From the NCBI GenBank assembly GCA_963768085.1, contig CAVYGO010000003.1, forward strand, positions 682,001-746,000: 64,000 nucleotides of DNA, written 5' to 3'. Source of the DNA: Pukyongia sp963768085 (lineage in GTDB: Bacteria; Bacteroidota; Bacteroidia; Flavobacteriales; Flavobacteriaceae). Numbering within the stretch: the stretch's first letter is position 1; each line of letters opens with the position of its first letter. The notes below the pieces were generated by a model that did no database searches, was not told the origin of the DNA, and saw nothing but the letters and a program-made list of their open reading frames with translations. The translations under genes and the position numbers were made by a program. Positions 1-9,576 of this stretch are shown here, piece by piece.

Positions 1-382
1 CTGCCAGCATCCCTTGAATTGCAGAAGAAGGAAAGAAATCGGCAAGCTTACCCATTCGTAAGAAACCCAGGATGAGCAACAGCCCCCCGGAACAAATTAC
101 GGCCGCATAAGTTGCCTCTAGCCCAAGGGTGGTCACTGCGACCAGAAGCACACCTACCAGGCCATTTCCCGGCCCGGAAATGGTTACGTGGCTTCCCCCT
201 AAAAGGGAAACGATCACTCCACCCACTACTGCGGCAATAATACCGGAAATGGGAGGAGCTTCACTTGCCATAGCTAACCCGAGTCCCAGGGGCAAAGCAA
301 TAAGGCTTACCACGAAACCTGAAAATATATTTTTAGGAATCGATCGAATAAAAAGTGCTATGGAATTTTTCTTTGGGGTCAT
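1..382 (-). CDS. SulP-family anion transporter, N-terminal part (runs off the window start)
   Basis: Reading the minus strand from the ATG at 382 gives about 127 codons of a polytopic membrane protein. It contains the SulP-like segments ALPLGLGLAMASEAPP and GSHVTISGPGNGL, followed by further hydrophobic helices. SulP proteins carry sulfate, bicarbonate or other anions across the inner membrane; the substrate cannot be read from this fragment. The start codon overlaps the stop codon of the upstream universal stress protein (ATGA, 379-382), so the two are probably translationally coupled in one operon. The C-terminal STAS domain, if present, lies outside the window. Confidence 0.85.
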   Translation of the reverse strand, partial: MTPKKNSIALFIRSIPKNIFSGFVVSLIALPLGLGLAMASEAPPISGIIAAVVGGVIVSLLGGSHVTISGPGNGLVGVLLVAVTTLGLEATYAAVICSGGLLLILGFLRMGKLADFFPSSAIQGMLA

Positions 383-1227
383 GGCAGGATCAGAACATCG
401 GTGGGGAGTTCTTTTAAAATATGTTCGTTGTCATGAGGGAATATTCTATCCCTTAAACCACTTTTTCGTGGCGCACTAAGGATTAGAAGATCAGCTCTTA
501 CAAGTTCGGCGTAGTGTCCAATGGAATATCCTCTTTGCCCAAAAATAGGCTGGGAGGTAACTGTCACACCTTTTTTGAGCGCAGAGGGCACCTCATCAAT
601 GATCTTTTTAACCCTATGACTCTCTCTCTGTCTTATTCGCTCACGTATTAGAGTTGATTTGCGCAGCGACTTGTCGTCCTGAACTTTCACGGCCACTTCG
701 TCCTGACTGATCTCCTCCACAATTGTAATTCGATCCGTTCCCAACTTATGGGCAACGTAAAATGCCGAGGCGATTGTTTTAGCCGACTTATCCGATTCCA
801 TACCATTTACTACGATATGTTGACAGGGTATTCGTTGTACAGAAGGGTTTATATGCAACAAAACAGCACAAGTTGCTTTTCTGGTAATTTTCCTGGCAAT
901 CGACCCGATATAGAATTGCAGAAATTTCTCCCGCTGCATAGCACCCAAGAGAAGCAAATCGATATCTTTTTTCGCAACCGAATTCAGAATTACAGTTACT
1001 GGATCTCCCGGGACAAAAATAATTTCAAAATGTAATTCGCGATCAATAAACGGATTTAAATGAGACTCGATTATTTCAATTTTCTCCGCGGATTCATCAC
1101 CAACATGAATCAATACAAGTTTAGATTCAAACAAGATCGCCAACCTGGCGGCTTCATAAATATTGGCTTTTAGGTTTGGTGAAAATGCAACGCCAATTCC
1201 TATAGTATTGAACACGTGATGTTTCAA
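379..1227 (-). CDS. Universal stress protein (UspA family), two tandem Usp domains
   Basis: This 282-residue protein has two UspA-like domains, roughly residues 1-130 and 135-282. The first has the alternating beta/alpha pattern with LVLIHVGDE, a DLLLLGA strand and a GSIARKITRKATCAVLL segment; the second ends in ADLLILSAPR...LPTDVLILP. Usp proteins bind ATP or adenylates and adjust stress physiology in the cytoplasm; the exact target is not predictable. The start is a TTG at 1227 because no in-frame ATG fits the domain start. Its stop overlaps the SulP start, so it may act on that transporter, which is inference from linkage only. Confidence 0.85.
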   Translation of the reverse strand: MKHHVFNTIGIGVAFSPNLKANIYEAARLAILFESKLVLIHVGDESAEKIEIIESHLNPFIDRELHFEIIFVPGDPVTVILNSVAKKDIDLLLLGAMQREKFLQFYIGSIARKITRKATCAVLLHINPSVQRIPCQHIVVNGMESDKSAKTIASAFYVAHKLGTDRITIVEEISQDEVAVKVQDDKSLRKSTLIRERIRQRESHRVKKIIDEVPSALKKGVTVTSQPIFGQRGYSIGHYAELVRADLLILSAPRKSGLRDRIFPHDNEHILKELPTDVLILP

Positions 1228-1324
1228 GCAAGTTGGTTTAGCAGAACCGGGAAGATACTATTTTTTAAACTTCTGTATAAAAGTAAATGAGTGCCTGTAT
1301 AAAATTAATGCGCCATTAATTATT

Positions 1325-1354
1325 TTTGGACTAACTGGATTATTCCTATTTTCA
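1325..1354 (+). promoter_or_regulatory. Probable Bacteroidota-type promoter of the Na+/H+ antiporter gene
   Basis: TTTG (1325-1328) is followed after 18 bases by TATTTTCA (1347-1354), close to the consensus TTTG-N17/23-TAnnTTTG. The expected start of transcription would be about ten bases before the antiporter ATG at 1371. Confidence 0.45.
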
Positions 1355-1370
1355 CAAAAAATAATAGTCT

Positions 1371-3242
1371 ATGCTCGAACTGGCCGGAATTATTGTCTTG
1401 GGAATCTTCGCCCAATGGGTTGCCTGGAAGTTAAAAATTCCGGCAATTCTTCCTTTAATATTGATCGGACTCTTCGTAGGGCCGGTATCAACGTTAATTT
1501 CTGATGACGGATCCCAATGGATTCAACCTATATATAATGGCAAAACGGGATTCTTCCCCGATCAGAATTTATTTTTCTTTGTATCCCTGGCCATTGGAAT
1601 TATCCTGTTCGAAGGCGGGCTTACGCTTCGGCGGGAGGAAGTGAAAAAGATCGGTCCGGTTATCGGAAAACTTATTAGTCTGGGATCTGCAGTCACCTTT
1701 ATTGGCGGAGGTGTTGCGGCACATTATATTTTTGGTCTTGACTGGCGTATTTCTTTTCTTTTCTCAGCACTGATTATAGTAACAGGTCCTACCGTGATTA
1801 CACCTATATTGAGAAATATTCCTTTGAAGCAAGAGGTTTCGGCGGTACTCAAGTGGGAAGGAATTCTTATTGATCCAATTGGTGCTTTAGTTGCCGTACT
1901 TGTCTTCGAGTTTATTAGTGTTGGGGGCGATGCCGGATACACCAAGCAGGCATTGGTGGAATTCGGGAAGATAGTGTTGATAGGGTTTTCTTTTGGAATA
2001 TCGGGTGGATATGCTCTCTACTATGCTATAAAAAAACGATTTATTCCACATTATCTTTTAAATGTGGTATCCCTATCGGTGGTGCTTCTGATCTTTGTGG
2101 AGAGTGATGTATTTGCTCATGAGTCCGGATTATTGGCTGTGGTTGTAATGGGCATGTTCCTGGGCAATAGCGATCTGCCAAACTTGAAGGAGTTACTTTA
2201 TTTTAAAGAGTCTCTCAGTGTATTGCTAATCTCGATCCTCTTCATATTGTTAGCGGCAAATATAAGCCTGGACGACTTGCTCCTGGTTTATACCTGGGAA
2301 ACTGCAATTCTGCTGGCCGTGATCATTTTTGTGCTCAGACCCTTGGCGGTATTTCTTAGCACAACGGGCAGCAGTTTAAAACCAAATGAGAAATTATTTA
2401 TTAGCTGGGTTGGTCCAAGGGGTATTGTGGCGGCAGGGATCGCTTCTTTATTCGGAACCAAATTAGTGAACGATGGTGTTGCGGGAGCTGAATATATTAC
2501 GCCTTTGGTTTTTGCCGTAGTGCTAGTTACGGTTTTATTGAATGCAACCACAGCGAGATTATTCGCTCGAATGGTTGGTGTATTTCTTAAAACTTCTGAA
2601 GGAATTCTAATTGTTGGAGCAACTAAAGTATCCAGACTTATTGGCTCTTATCTAGAGAAGAACAAACGACATGTAGTATTAGTAGATACAAATAGTAATA
2701 ATATCGATACAGCCAAAGAATTAGGCCTTGAGGCTATAAACGCAAGTATTTTTACCGGGGACCTAACAGACAATATAGAATTGAACGACGTAGGCTACCT
2801 GGTCGCAATGACAGGCAATGACGAGATTAATAAGCAGGCCTTGAAAAAGTATGGTAAAACTCTGGGGGAGAACGGGTCATTTCGTTTGATGAACTCGGAA
2901 GAAATGAAGATAAATAAAGGATCACTATACTCTAATAAAGAGGTCTTTTCAACTACTCATGATTACATTAAATTAAGTCAGGTGGCCTCGGAGCATCCAT
3001 CTGTTCAGGAATTACCAATAGATTCTCATGACAGATTTATTCAACTCCTGCAGCATATAGAGCAATCGGACGAGGTAGTTGCGTTATTCTTAAAAGACGA
3101 AAAAGGCCATATATCTTTTATCACTGATCCGTCCAAAATGGATGCAGGCGAAGGATGTCATTTAGTGTATCTAGGCAAACCAATAGATGTTGAAGGCGTG
3201 GCTAAAATTAAAACTTCGGAAGATGTTTCGGAAAGCTCCTAG
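1371..3242 (+). CDS. CPA1-type Na+(K+)/H+ antiporter with C-terminal TrkA-N domain
   Basis: The 623-residue protein has about twelve hydrophobic helices in residues 1-400 typical of the Na+/H+ exchanger family, including the LFEGGLTL and TGPTVITPILR segments and WVGPRGIVAAG. Residues from about 410 form a TrkA-N Rossmann domain (GILIVGATKVSRLIG, then VVLVDTNSNNID) that normally binds NAD(H) or another nucleotide and gates ion flux. It should exchange protons for Na+ or K+ at the inner membrane, for pH and salt homeostasis. It is transcribed away from the uspA/sulP pair. The length fits this NhaP/TrkA-N subfamily, and the ion specificity is not resolved. Confidence 0.9.
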   Translation: MLELAGIIVLGIFAQWVAWKLKIPAILPLILIGLFVGPVSTLISDDGSQWIQPIYNGKTGFFPDQNLFFFVSLAIGIILFEGGLTLRREEVKKIGPVIGKLISLGSAVTFIGGGVAAHYIFGLDWRISFLFSALIIVTGPTVITPILRNIPLKQEVSAVLKWEGILIDPIGALVAVLVFEFISVGGDAGYTKQALVEFGKIVLIGFSFGISGGYALYYAIKKRFIPHYLLNVVSLSVVLLIFVESDVFAHESGLLAVVVMGMFLGNSDLPNLKELLYFKESLSVLLISILFILLAANISLDDLLLVYTWETAILLAVIIFVLRPLAVFLSTTGSSLKPNEKLFISWVGPRGIVAAGIASLFGTKLVNDGVAGAEYITPLVFAVVLVTVLLNATTARLFARMVGVFLKTSEGILIVGATKVSRLIGSYLEKNKRHVVLVDTNSNNIDTAKELGLEAINASIFTGDLTDNIELNDVGYLVAMTGNDEINKQALKKYGKTLGENGSFRLMNSEEMKINKGSLYSNKEVFSTTHDYIKLSQVASEHPSVQELPIDSHDRFIQLLQHIEQSDEVVALFLKDEKGHISFITDPSKMDAGEGCHLVYLGKPIDVEGVAKIKTSEDVSESS

Positions 3243-3291
3243 CGAAATAAAGGCCGGACATTACCGTTCTGGTTGTAATCAAAGAGTATCC

Positions 3292-3519
3292 ATGAAACTG
3301 TTTACCATCGTCACAGCACTACTTATCGTACTATTCTTAAACGCATGTAAAAGCGATGATACAGGCGGTTGTGTCACATGCTCAGCTCCACAAACCCTGG
3401 ATTTCGTATTATGTGAAGAAGGTGACGGGAACGCTTCTGTAAATGGTGAAAATACCGGCACACGCTACGACCTTTACCTCCAGGATCTTTTGGCAGACGG
3501 CGCTAATTGCGGGGGTTAA
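3292..3519 (+). CDS. Small Cys-rich lipoprotein of unknown function (75 aa)
   Basis: Starting at ATG 3292 the product is MKLFTIVTALLIVLFLNAC followed by a short polar tail. LNAC is a lipobox with Cys19 as the lipidation site, so this is a predicted lipoprotein. The mature part has further cysteines (GGCVTC, LCEEGDGN, ANCGG) and might hold a disulfide or a metal. I chose this start because an earlier in-frame ATG (3187) lies inside the antiporter gene and would bury the signal peptide. Function is unknown; I believe similar short cysteine-bearing lipoproteins occur in flavobacteria, but could not check. It lies 49 bases after the antiporter and may share its transcript. Confidence 0.65.
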   Translation: MKLFTIVTALLIVLFLNACKSDDTGGCVTCSAPQTLDFVLCEEGDGNASVNGENTGTRYDLYLQDLLADGANCGG

Positions 3520-3547
3520 AAAAACCCCGGGCTCCGACCCGAGGTTT
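3518..3547 (-). terminator. Bidirectional-looking intrinsic terminator between convergent genes
   Basis: AAACCCCGGG (3522-3531) pairs with CCCGAGGTTT (3538-3547) with one mismatch and a six-base loop. On the minus strand the stem is followed by seven T residues, giving a good terminator for the gene at 3572-4945. It may also stop readthrough from the small lipoprotein gene. Confidence 0.7.
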
Positions 3548-3571
3548 CTGTTAAATAACACCATTACGACT

Positions 3572-4945
3572 TTAATTTTTATCAAGCCCTATTCGCACAC
3601 CGACACTTATCGCTCCTCTGTCGGTGAGGAATGCTGTGTTACTTACCGTATTTTTAAATTCTCCATTATCTGCTTTAAATGTAATACTGCTGAATTCTAA
3701 GAAGTTGAGCAATACCCCTAAGGCAATATTATTCCCTATTTTAATTTGCACTCCGGCATAGGCGTTCGCCGCAAAACCGGATAGGTTCTGTTTAAACCCG
3801 AAGGAATCCACACTTCCGAAGAGATATCCTGAGTTAATACCCGTGACAATCTTAGTGTTTCCGACACCAACAGGAATCTGATATTCGGCAGTAGGACCAA
3901 CCAATACACGCGTCTCCTTGATGTCGTTTCCGCTCAATGAAGTTGTATTCACTGTTGCTTTGGGACCAACGTACAGGGGATTGTTACCCACATCACCCAA
4001 ATTGAAGAGATAACCGCCTGAGATAATTGCCTCGGCATCCGACTCTTTCCTAAATCCAATTCCTAAGCCTGTATCTATAAAATTATTATTGTTATTGATA
4101 TCTTCATCTGGCGAAATGAAACTTCCATCTTCTGCTTTTTTTTCATTCTCCTTGCAGCACTCTATTTTTTTCAATTCTAATTTTGGATTTTGGATTTTTC
4201 CAAATCGCATACCATACATCACAACCTCTTTATACGCACCATGCTCCATCACATACCGATTGTATCGCAAAGGGCCTTGAGATTGAGTAGAATAGACATA
4301 TACCGCTTTTTTAACTCTGCTTTTATTTTTATCAGTACAGGGACAATCGATGGATACGGTTGTGGTTATTTCCCAATCTACGATAGTGACATTGTATTTC
4401 TTTTCATCAGCTTTGAATTTTGTGGGCTTCAAATTGGTTACAACATTGATAGTGCACTCACCCTGCTTGAATTTTGATTCATAAATATTATAACCCGTTT
4501 TAAGCATGCGCCTGACTCTATGATAGTATTCCTTAAAATCCTTTTGCCCTTCAGCACTATAATCACCATAACTTTTATCCGCCGCCTTTTCCACCCATTT
4601 AGTCATCTCTTTTGTATTCATGAAAGCTTCCAATGCTTTATGCCCTCCTGCAATGAACATATATCCCTTGGCGGTTAGAGAGTCATCCACTATCCTATTT
4701 ATCTGTTTCTTTAAATCTTCCTTAGTAGGTAATAATTTCTTACGTGGAATGGATTTTAAGATATTCGACGGATCACATTCAAGGTTTTTCGCTGGGGTTT
4801 CCTTGGCCTGACGGAGCATGGCTGATAAAGTATTATGTAAATTCTTGGCGCTCGCTGCACGTCGATCTTTCTTTTGAGCCAAAGCAGTATTTGACCCAAT
4901 GATAGTTGACAAAGCGATTAGTAATAGGACAATTTTGACTTTCAT
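3572..4945 (-). CDS. Secreted protein with predicted outer-membrane-like C-terminal half, function unknown
   Basis: The 457-residue product begins with a clear signal peptide (MKVKIVLLLIALSTIIGSN, cleavage near TALA-QKK). Residues about 30-270 are mainly charged and helical, then mixed strand, with two cysteine clusters (CPC and ECC) that could pair. From about residue 290 the sequence becomes alternating polar/hydrophobic strands rich in Gly, Asn and Thr (GLGIGFR, GGYLFNLGDVGNN, YVGPKATVNT, AISVGVRIGLD), as in small outer-membrane beta-barrels. I do not recognise a family. It stands alone between convergent and codirectional neighbours, so context gives no clear role. Confidence 0.7.
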   Translation of the reverse strand: MKVKIVLLLIALSTIIGSNTALAQKKDRRAASAKNLHNTLSAMLRQAKETPAKNLECDPSNILKSIPRKKLLPTKEDLKKQINRIVDDSLTAKGYMFIAGGHKALEAFMNTKEMTKWVEKAADKSYGDYSAEGQKDFKEYYHRVRRMLKTGYNIYESKFKQGECTINVVTNLKPTKFKADEKKYNVTIVDWEITTTVSIDCPCTDKNKSRVKKAVYVYSTQSQGPLRYNRYVMEHGAYKEVVMYGMRFGKIQNPKLELKKIECCKENEKKAEDGSFISPDEDINNNNNFIDTGLGIGFRKESDAEAIISGGYLFNLGDVGNNPLYVGPKATVNTTSLSGNDIKETRVLVGPTAEYQIPVGVGNTKIVTGINSGYLFGSVDSFGFKQNLSGFAANAYAGVQIKIGNNIALGVLLNFLEFSSITFKADNGEFKNTVSNTAFLTDRGAISVGVRIGLDKN

Positions 4946-5056
4946 GATTTCAATTGTATTGATTTGAAACCAAAAGTGGAATAAAAATCTAATGAATTAG
5001 CGCCCATTATGTATTTGAGCCCATTGAATTAGAATTCGTGATGAAGGAGTTAGAAT

Positions 5057-5806
5057 TTAAGAAAGCTCGCTCAAATTGTGTAATAACGCATTCACTTTTG
5101 CGCCGGATACTGCGATGTGTTCCCCGGAAAGGAGCTCCAGCGTGCTGTCTTGCTTGTGAAAGGTTTTAGCAAATTCCAGGTTCACGAGGTAGGACTGATG
5201 GCTTCGGAAAAAAGAGAATCCTCTTAATTGCTCATCATAGACCTTTAGTGATTTGGAAACCAAAATCTTACGACCATCAGTGATATGGAATTCGGAGTAA
5301 TTGTTGTCGGACTTTACGAATAAGATATCCGTGATCTCCACGATATGGATGGATTCCAGGTTCTTTAAAACCAGTTTTTTCTTCTTTTCTGCAGGATTGA
5401 AATTATGAAAGAAGGTCCTCATTTGCTCATTGTACTGGTCAAGATCTACATGCTCAATAGCTTTGGCGACAGCAGCCACCAATGCCTCGTCCTCGAAAGG
5501 TTTTTCAAGGAAATCCAATGCGCTGAACTTAAACGCTTCTACGGCATATTTACTGTGCGAAGTAATGAAGATAACTTTGAAAGGTATTTTATCATATTTC
5601 TGAAAGAGACTAAAGACCACATCATCCTGTAAATTGATATCCGAAATTACGATGTCCGGATTATACGCTTCAATGTGATTTTCCGCTTCTAAAAGGGAAG
5701 AGGCAACTGGGAGGAATTCGAGCTCTGTAAAATGATCCCGGACCGTGTCTGCTATCATTTCCGCCATAAAATGATTGTCCTCTATAAGTAAACAACGCCT
5801 TTGCAT
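5057..5806 (-). CDS. LytTR-family response regulator
   Basis: This 249-residue protein has an N-terminal receiver domain (residues about 4-120: LLIEDN, acceptor Asp in PDIVISDINL, the Thr/Ser of FITSHS, Lys in LEKPF) and a C-terminal LytTR DNA-binding domain (about 145-245: VEITDILFVKSDNNYSEFH, FFRSHQSYLVNL). It should be phosphorylated by the sensor kinase immediately upstream, whose stop codon is one base before this ATG, and then bind promoter DNA in the cytoplasm. The target genes are not evident from this window. Confidence 0.95.
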   Translation of the reverse strand: MQRRCLLIEDNHFMAEMIADTVRDHFTELEFLPVASSLLEAENHIEAYNPDIVISDINLQDDVVFSLFQKYDKIPFKVIFITSHSKYAVEAFKFSALDFLEKPFEDEALVAAVAKAIEHVDLDQYNEQMRTFFHNFNPAEKKKKLVLKNLESIHIVEITDILFVKSDNNYSEFHITDGRKILVSKSLKVYDEQLRGFSFFRSHQSYLVNLEFAKTFHKQDSTLELLSGEHIAVSGAKVNALLHNLSELS

Positions 5807-5807
5807 C

Positions 5808-7643
5808 TTAGATATATTTCATCGGAAAAGTTAGCATTATTTTTGTTCCCTGGGCCTCATTACCATCATTTTCAGAAATAATTTCAAGTTCAATCGGGTA
5901 TTTCTCAGCCTTTAAGAGGTTTTCCATGCGCTGTTTTGTAATGGAGGTGCCCATGGACTTATGAAGGCTGTTCGCATTCTTTTTTTCTGAATATATTCCC
6001 TTGCCATTATCGACAATATCAACCCGAATATGATCGTCTTTCAGCCTGTACTTAACGATGATCTTTCCTTCTGAAAGACCTGCCACGCCATGTATGATCG
6101 CATTCTCTACAAATGGCTGGGTAAACATTGGCGGTATGGCGGTGTTTTCGGCATCCAGGCCTTCATCTATTGTCACTTCATATTCAAACGAATTATTATG
6201 AACCAACTGCTGAAGCGCAAGGAAATCACTTATGGTAGCGTGGTCTTCTTCGATGGAGATAAACTTCTCTACGGAATTCTCCAGGATATTCCGCATTAAC
6301 CCGCTAAAGTTGGAAATATAACGAGTGGATTTTTTTGTATCATTCTTTTTGATAAAATATTGAATCCCATTCAGCGCATTAAAAAGGAAATGCGGATTCA
6401 ACTGCATTTGAAGTAGTTTCTGTGTTAGCTCTGAAAACTGTAGATTTTGTTTGATCTTATGGTTTTTATACGCAAAAAACAGGACGGTTAGGAGCAAGAG
6501 AACCCCACCAACGATAGCGAACAGTATATTTTTTTGATTTTTAAGCCTGGAGGCCTGAAGCTTATTATCCCCTTCCAGGATTTCAATTTCCTGCGCCTGC
6601 TTTTCGGTTTCGAATTGAGCGGTAATAGCGGCTATTCTATCATTTTCCTGAATGGTATTTATGGAGTCTTTAATACCGCTTAGCGTTCTTTGTGCTTCGA
6701 ATGCGCTTGGATAGTCACCACTTAGCGCATAGGCGTCAATAAGCTCGGCATAGAACCTCGCTTTCTGTTTTAAGACCGTGGAAGTTTCAATAGCGGTGAT
6801 CAGCGAAGGTTTAGCCTGGTCGTATTGTCCTAATTTAATGTAGGCCGAGCCCATATAATAATGGGTAAGCTGCAGGTTGGTCCTGAAATTAATACGCTCC
6901 ATTATTGCAAGTGCCTTTTTGCCATTGGTTATAGCCTCCCGGTACTCGCCTAAATCCAGTTGAATCGTGCAAAGATTACTGTATAGCATGGCCCCAAGCA
7001 CCGATTTGTCTTTGTTTTCAATCTTGTTGAGCGCATTAAGAGTCATCTCCCGTTGCCTTTCAGCACCAGACGTACGTTCGTCGTTGGAAAGACCATGAGC
7101 CGTCACATTATTCCCTCCAAGCGAAGAATTATAAGATGACTTTTCAAAGAAATAGTCGGCTAATTCATCATTATTCAGGTTTCTGTAAATCATACCCAGA
7201 TTGAGATAAGTCCGTGCCAGCCCGGCATAATTTCCAGCCAGCTCGCTAAGCTCGACAGATTTAAAATACATGCGTAAGGCGTCTTCTGTGCCTTTGTGCC
7301 GGAAGTATATCCCACCCATATGGTTATAGGCCTGGCCCACTGTTGATAACGGGACTTTTTCTTTATTGTCGAAAATAAACTGCAGTACTTTTTCCACTTC
7401 TTCCGGTTCGTCTCTGGTGAAGTGATAAAAGCTTTTAGCCACTGCTGCTCCGGCAATAGCGGTGGTGTCTCTGGATGCAAGGGCCAATTCGTAGGCCTTA
7501 TTCGCATAAATCAAGGCACTATCAAGATCTACCTGATAGGTCTCCTGAGCTTTGGCGAGCAATGCATCAATTTCTAAATTCGGGTTTTGAGCCAAGGCGC
7601 TGAAAGTCGCCAAAATAAAGAATGAAAACACCCATAGTTTCAT
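5808..7643 (-). CDS. TPR-containing LytS-type sensor histidine kinase
   Basis: The 611-residue protein has a signal peptide (MKLWVFSFFILATFSALAQ), a periplasmic region of tetratricopeptide repeats to about residue 330, a coiled stretch, one membrane helix (FAIVGGVLLLLTVLFFAYK), and then the LytS-type His_kinase domain with the phospho-acceptor in LNPHFLFNALN. The ATPase part follows (N-box PFVENAIIHG, G-box DNGKGI). It probably senses a periplasmic signal through the TPRs and phosphorylates the regulator encoded one base downstream. This architecture is common in Bacteroidota. The signal itself cannot be inferred. Confidence 0.93.
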   Translation of the reverse strand: MKLWVFSFFILATFSALAQNPNLEIDALLAKAQETYQVDLDSALIYANKAYELALASRDTTAIAGAAVAKSFYHFTRDEPEEVEKVLQFIFDNKEKVPLSTVGQAYNHMGGIYFRHKGTEDALRMYFKSVELSELAGNYAGLARTYLNLGMIYRNLNNDELADYFFEKSSYNSSLGGNNVTAHGLSNDERTSGAERQREMTLNALNKIENKDKSVLGAMLYSNLCTIQLDLGEYREAITNGKKALAIMERINFRTNLQLTHYYMGSAYIKLGQYDQAKPSLITAIETSTVLKQKARFYAELIDAYALSGDYPSAFEAQRTLSGIKDSINTIQENDRIAAITAQFETEKQAQEIEILEGDNKLQASRLKNQKNILFAIVGGVLLLLTVLFFAYKNHKIKQNLQFSELTQKLLQMQLNPHFLFNALNGIQYFIKKNDTKKSTRYISNFSGLMRNILENSVEKFISIEEDHATISDFLALQQLVHNNSFEYEVTIDEGLDAENTAIPPMFTQPFVENAIIHGVAGLSEGKIIVKYRLKDDHIRVDIVDNGKGIYSEKKNANSLHKSMGTSITKQRMENLLKAEKYPIELEIISENDGNEAQGTKIMLTFPMKYI

Positions 7644-7712
7644 AACTAAAAAGGTACAAAAAAATTCGAAGTAAGTGTGCTTCGGATTTCCTCATAAATT
7701 GTTCAGTATCAA

Positions 7713-9509
7713 TTAGTCGTTTAATTTCAAAACGGCCATAAAAGCCTCTTGTGGAATCTCGACATTACCTACCGCCCGCATGCGTTTCTTCCCTTTTTTC
7801 TGTTTCTCCAGAAGTTTTCGTTTACGGGAGATATCACCACCATAACATTTTGCAGTTACATCTTTACGCAAGGCTTTTACAGTCTCCCTGGCAATGATCT
7901 TGGAACCGATGGCAGCCTGGATAGGAATATCAAATTGTTGGCGCGGTATTAACTGGCGCAATTTTTCACACATCTTCTTCCCGATATCATAGGCATTATC
8001 CTGGTGAAGTAATGCAGAAAGCGCATCCACAGTATTTCCGTTTAAGAGCACGTCTACTTTTACCAGTTTCGATGCCCGCAATCCAATTGGTGAATAATCG
8101 AAGGAAGCGTATCCCTTTGAAACTGTTTTCAGCCTATCGTAGAAATCGAACACGATCTCGGCCAGGGGCATATCGAAATTCAATTCTACGCGCTCAGGGG
8201 TTAAATAGGTTTGATTCGTAATCTGACCCCGTTTTTCAATACAAAGCGACATGACCGGACCCACAAAATCGGCTTTGGTTATAATACTTGCCTTTATATA
8301 TGGTTCTTCTACACGATTGAGCGTAGAAGGTTCCGGCAGGTCAGATGGATTATTTACCAATATAGCATCATCAGGGTGTTTATTGGTATAGGCCTGGTAA
8401 GACACGTTAGGGACCGTCGTAATCACGGTCATATCGAACTCACGCTCAAGACGTTCCTGAATGATCTCCAGGTGGAGCATTCCAAGGAACCCACAGCGGA
8501 ACCCGAAGCCTAAGGCAGCAGAACTTTCAGGCTGAAAGACCAGCGAAGCGTCATTTAACTGCAACTTTTCCATGGAAGTCCTCAATTCTTCATACTCTTC
8601 GGTGTCCACGGGATAAATGCCGGCAAATACCATGGGCTTTACATCTTCAAACCCTTCAATCATATTCGTAGTAGGAGATTTGGCGTCGGTGATGGTATCG
8701 CCAACCTTTACGTCACGCGCATCCTTAATTCCTGTAATAAGGTATCCAACATCTCCGGTTTTAATTACCTGCTTAGGATGTTGTTTTAGTTTAAGGGTCC
8801 CAACTTCATCGGCAAAATAGTTCTTACCTGTCGCCATGAACTTAATATGTTGCCCCTTTTTAATTTCTCCGTTGAGGACACGAAAATAAGTTTCAACGCC
8901 ACGAAAAGGGTTATATACGGAGTCGAATATTAATGCCTGCAGCGATTCGTCAGGCTCTCCCTTCGGCGGTGGAATTCTTTCAATTATAGCCTTCAGAATA
9001 TCTTCAATTCCTATACCTGTTTTGGCGGAAGCAGGAATAACTTCTTCCGGATCACAACCAAGAAGATCAACGATATCGTCTGTTACTTCTTCGGGATTGG
9101 CCGACGGCAGATCTACTTTATTCAGAACGGGTATGATTTCAAGATCGTTCTCCAGAGCCAGATACAAATTCGATATTGTTTGCGCCTGTATGCTTTGCGC
9201 GGCATCAACCACGAGTAACGCTCCTTCGCAGGCAGCAATAGACCGCGAAACTTCATAAGAGAAATCAACGTGGCCGGGAGTATCAATAAGATTTAAAATA
9301 TAGTGTTCTCCTTCGTATTCGTACTCCATTTGAACGGCATGACTTTTAATAGTAATTCCCCGTTCTCTTTCCAAATCCATAGTGTCCAACAACTGTGCCT
9401 GCTGTTCACGGGCTGTTACCGAACCGGTTGCATCCAATAGCCTGTCGGCCAGGGTACTTTTACCATGGTCGATATGGGCAATAATGCAAAAGTTGCGGAT
9501 ATTCTTCAT
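7713..9509 (-). CDS. lepA: Elongation factor 4 (LepA), translational GTPase
   Basis: A 598-residue protein starting MKNIRNFCIIAHIDHGKST, with G1 motif AHIDHGKST, switch II DTPGHVDF and NKVDLPSA (G4). Domains II and III and the LepA-specific C-terminal domain (ending in KCYGGDISRKRKLLEKQ and KKRMRAVG) are all present at normal family length. LepA acts on the ribosome, promoting back-translocation or assisting initiation and assembly under stress. The open frame extends 27 codons further upstream, but the conserved N-terminus and a promoter at 9538-9569 place the start at the ATG at 9509. Confidence 0.97.
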   Translation of the reverse strand: MKNIRNFCIIAHIDHGKSTLADRLLDATGSVTAREQQAQLLDTMDLERERGITIKSHAVQMEYEYEGEHYILNLIDTPGHVDFSYEVSRSIAACEGALLVVDAAQSIQAQTISNLYLALENDLEIIPVLNKVDLPSANPEEVTDDIVDLLGCDPEEVIPASAKTGIGIEDILKAIIERIPPPKGEPDESLQALIFDSVYNPFRGVETYFRVLNGEIKKGQHIKFMATGKNYFADEVGTLKLKQHPKQVIKTGDVGYLITGIKDARDVKVGDTITDAKSPTTNMIEGFEDVKPMVFAGIYPVDTEEYEELRTSMEKLQLNDASLVFQPESSAALGFGFRCGFLGMLHLEIIQERLEREFDMTVITTVPNVSYQAYTNKHPDDAILVNNPSDLPEPSTLNRVEEPYIKASIITKADFVGPVMSLCIEKRGQITNQTYLTPERVELNFDMPLAEIVFDFYDRLKTVSKGYASFDYSPIGLRASKLVKVDVLLNGNTVDALSALLHQDNAYDIGKKMCEKLRQLIPRQQFDIPIQAAIGSKIIARETVKALRKDVTAKCYGGDISRKRKLLEKQKKGKKRMRAVGNVEIPQEAFMAVLKLND

Positions 9510-9537
9510 AGCATTCTTCTTCCTACAAAATAGGATG

Positions 9538-9569
9538 CAAATATAACTGAAAATATTACGGGAGGTCAA
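9538..9569 (-). promoter_or_regulatory. Probable promoter of lepA
   Basis: On the minus strand a TTGA element (9569-9566) is followed after 20 bases by TATATTTG (9545-9538), matching the TAnnTTTG -7 consensus exactly. It gives a leader of roughly 20-25 bases before the lepA ATG at 9509. Confidence 0.6.
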
Positions 9570-9576
9570 CATGTAC

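Noticed and set aside
129..479. Plus-strand frame of 116 codons at the window start
   Set aside because: It lies antisense to the SulP and UspA genes and has no protein family match.
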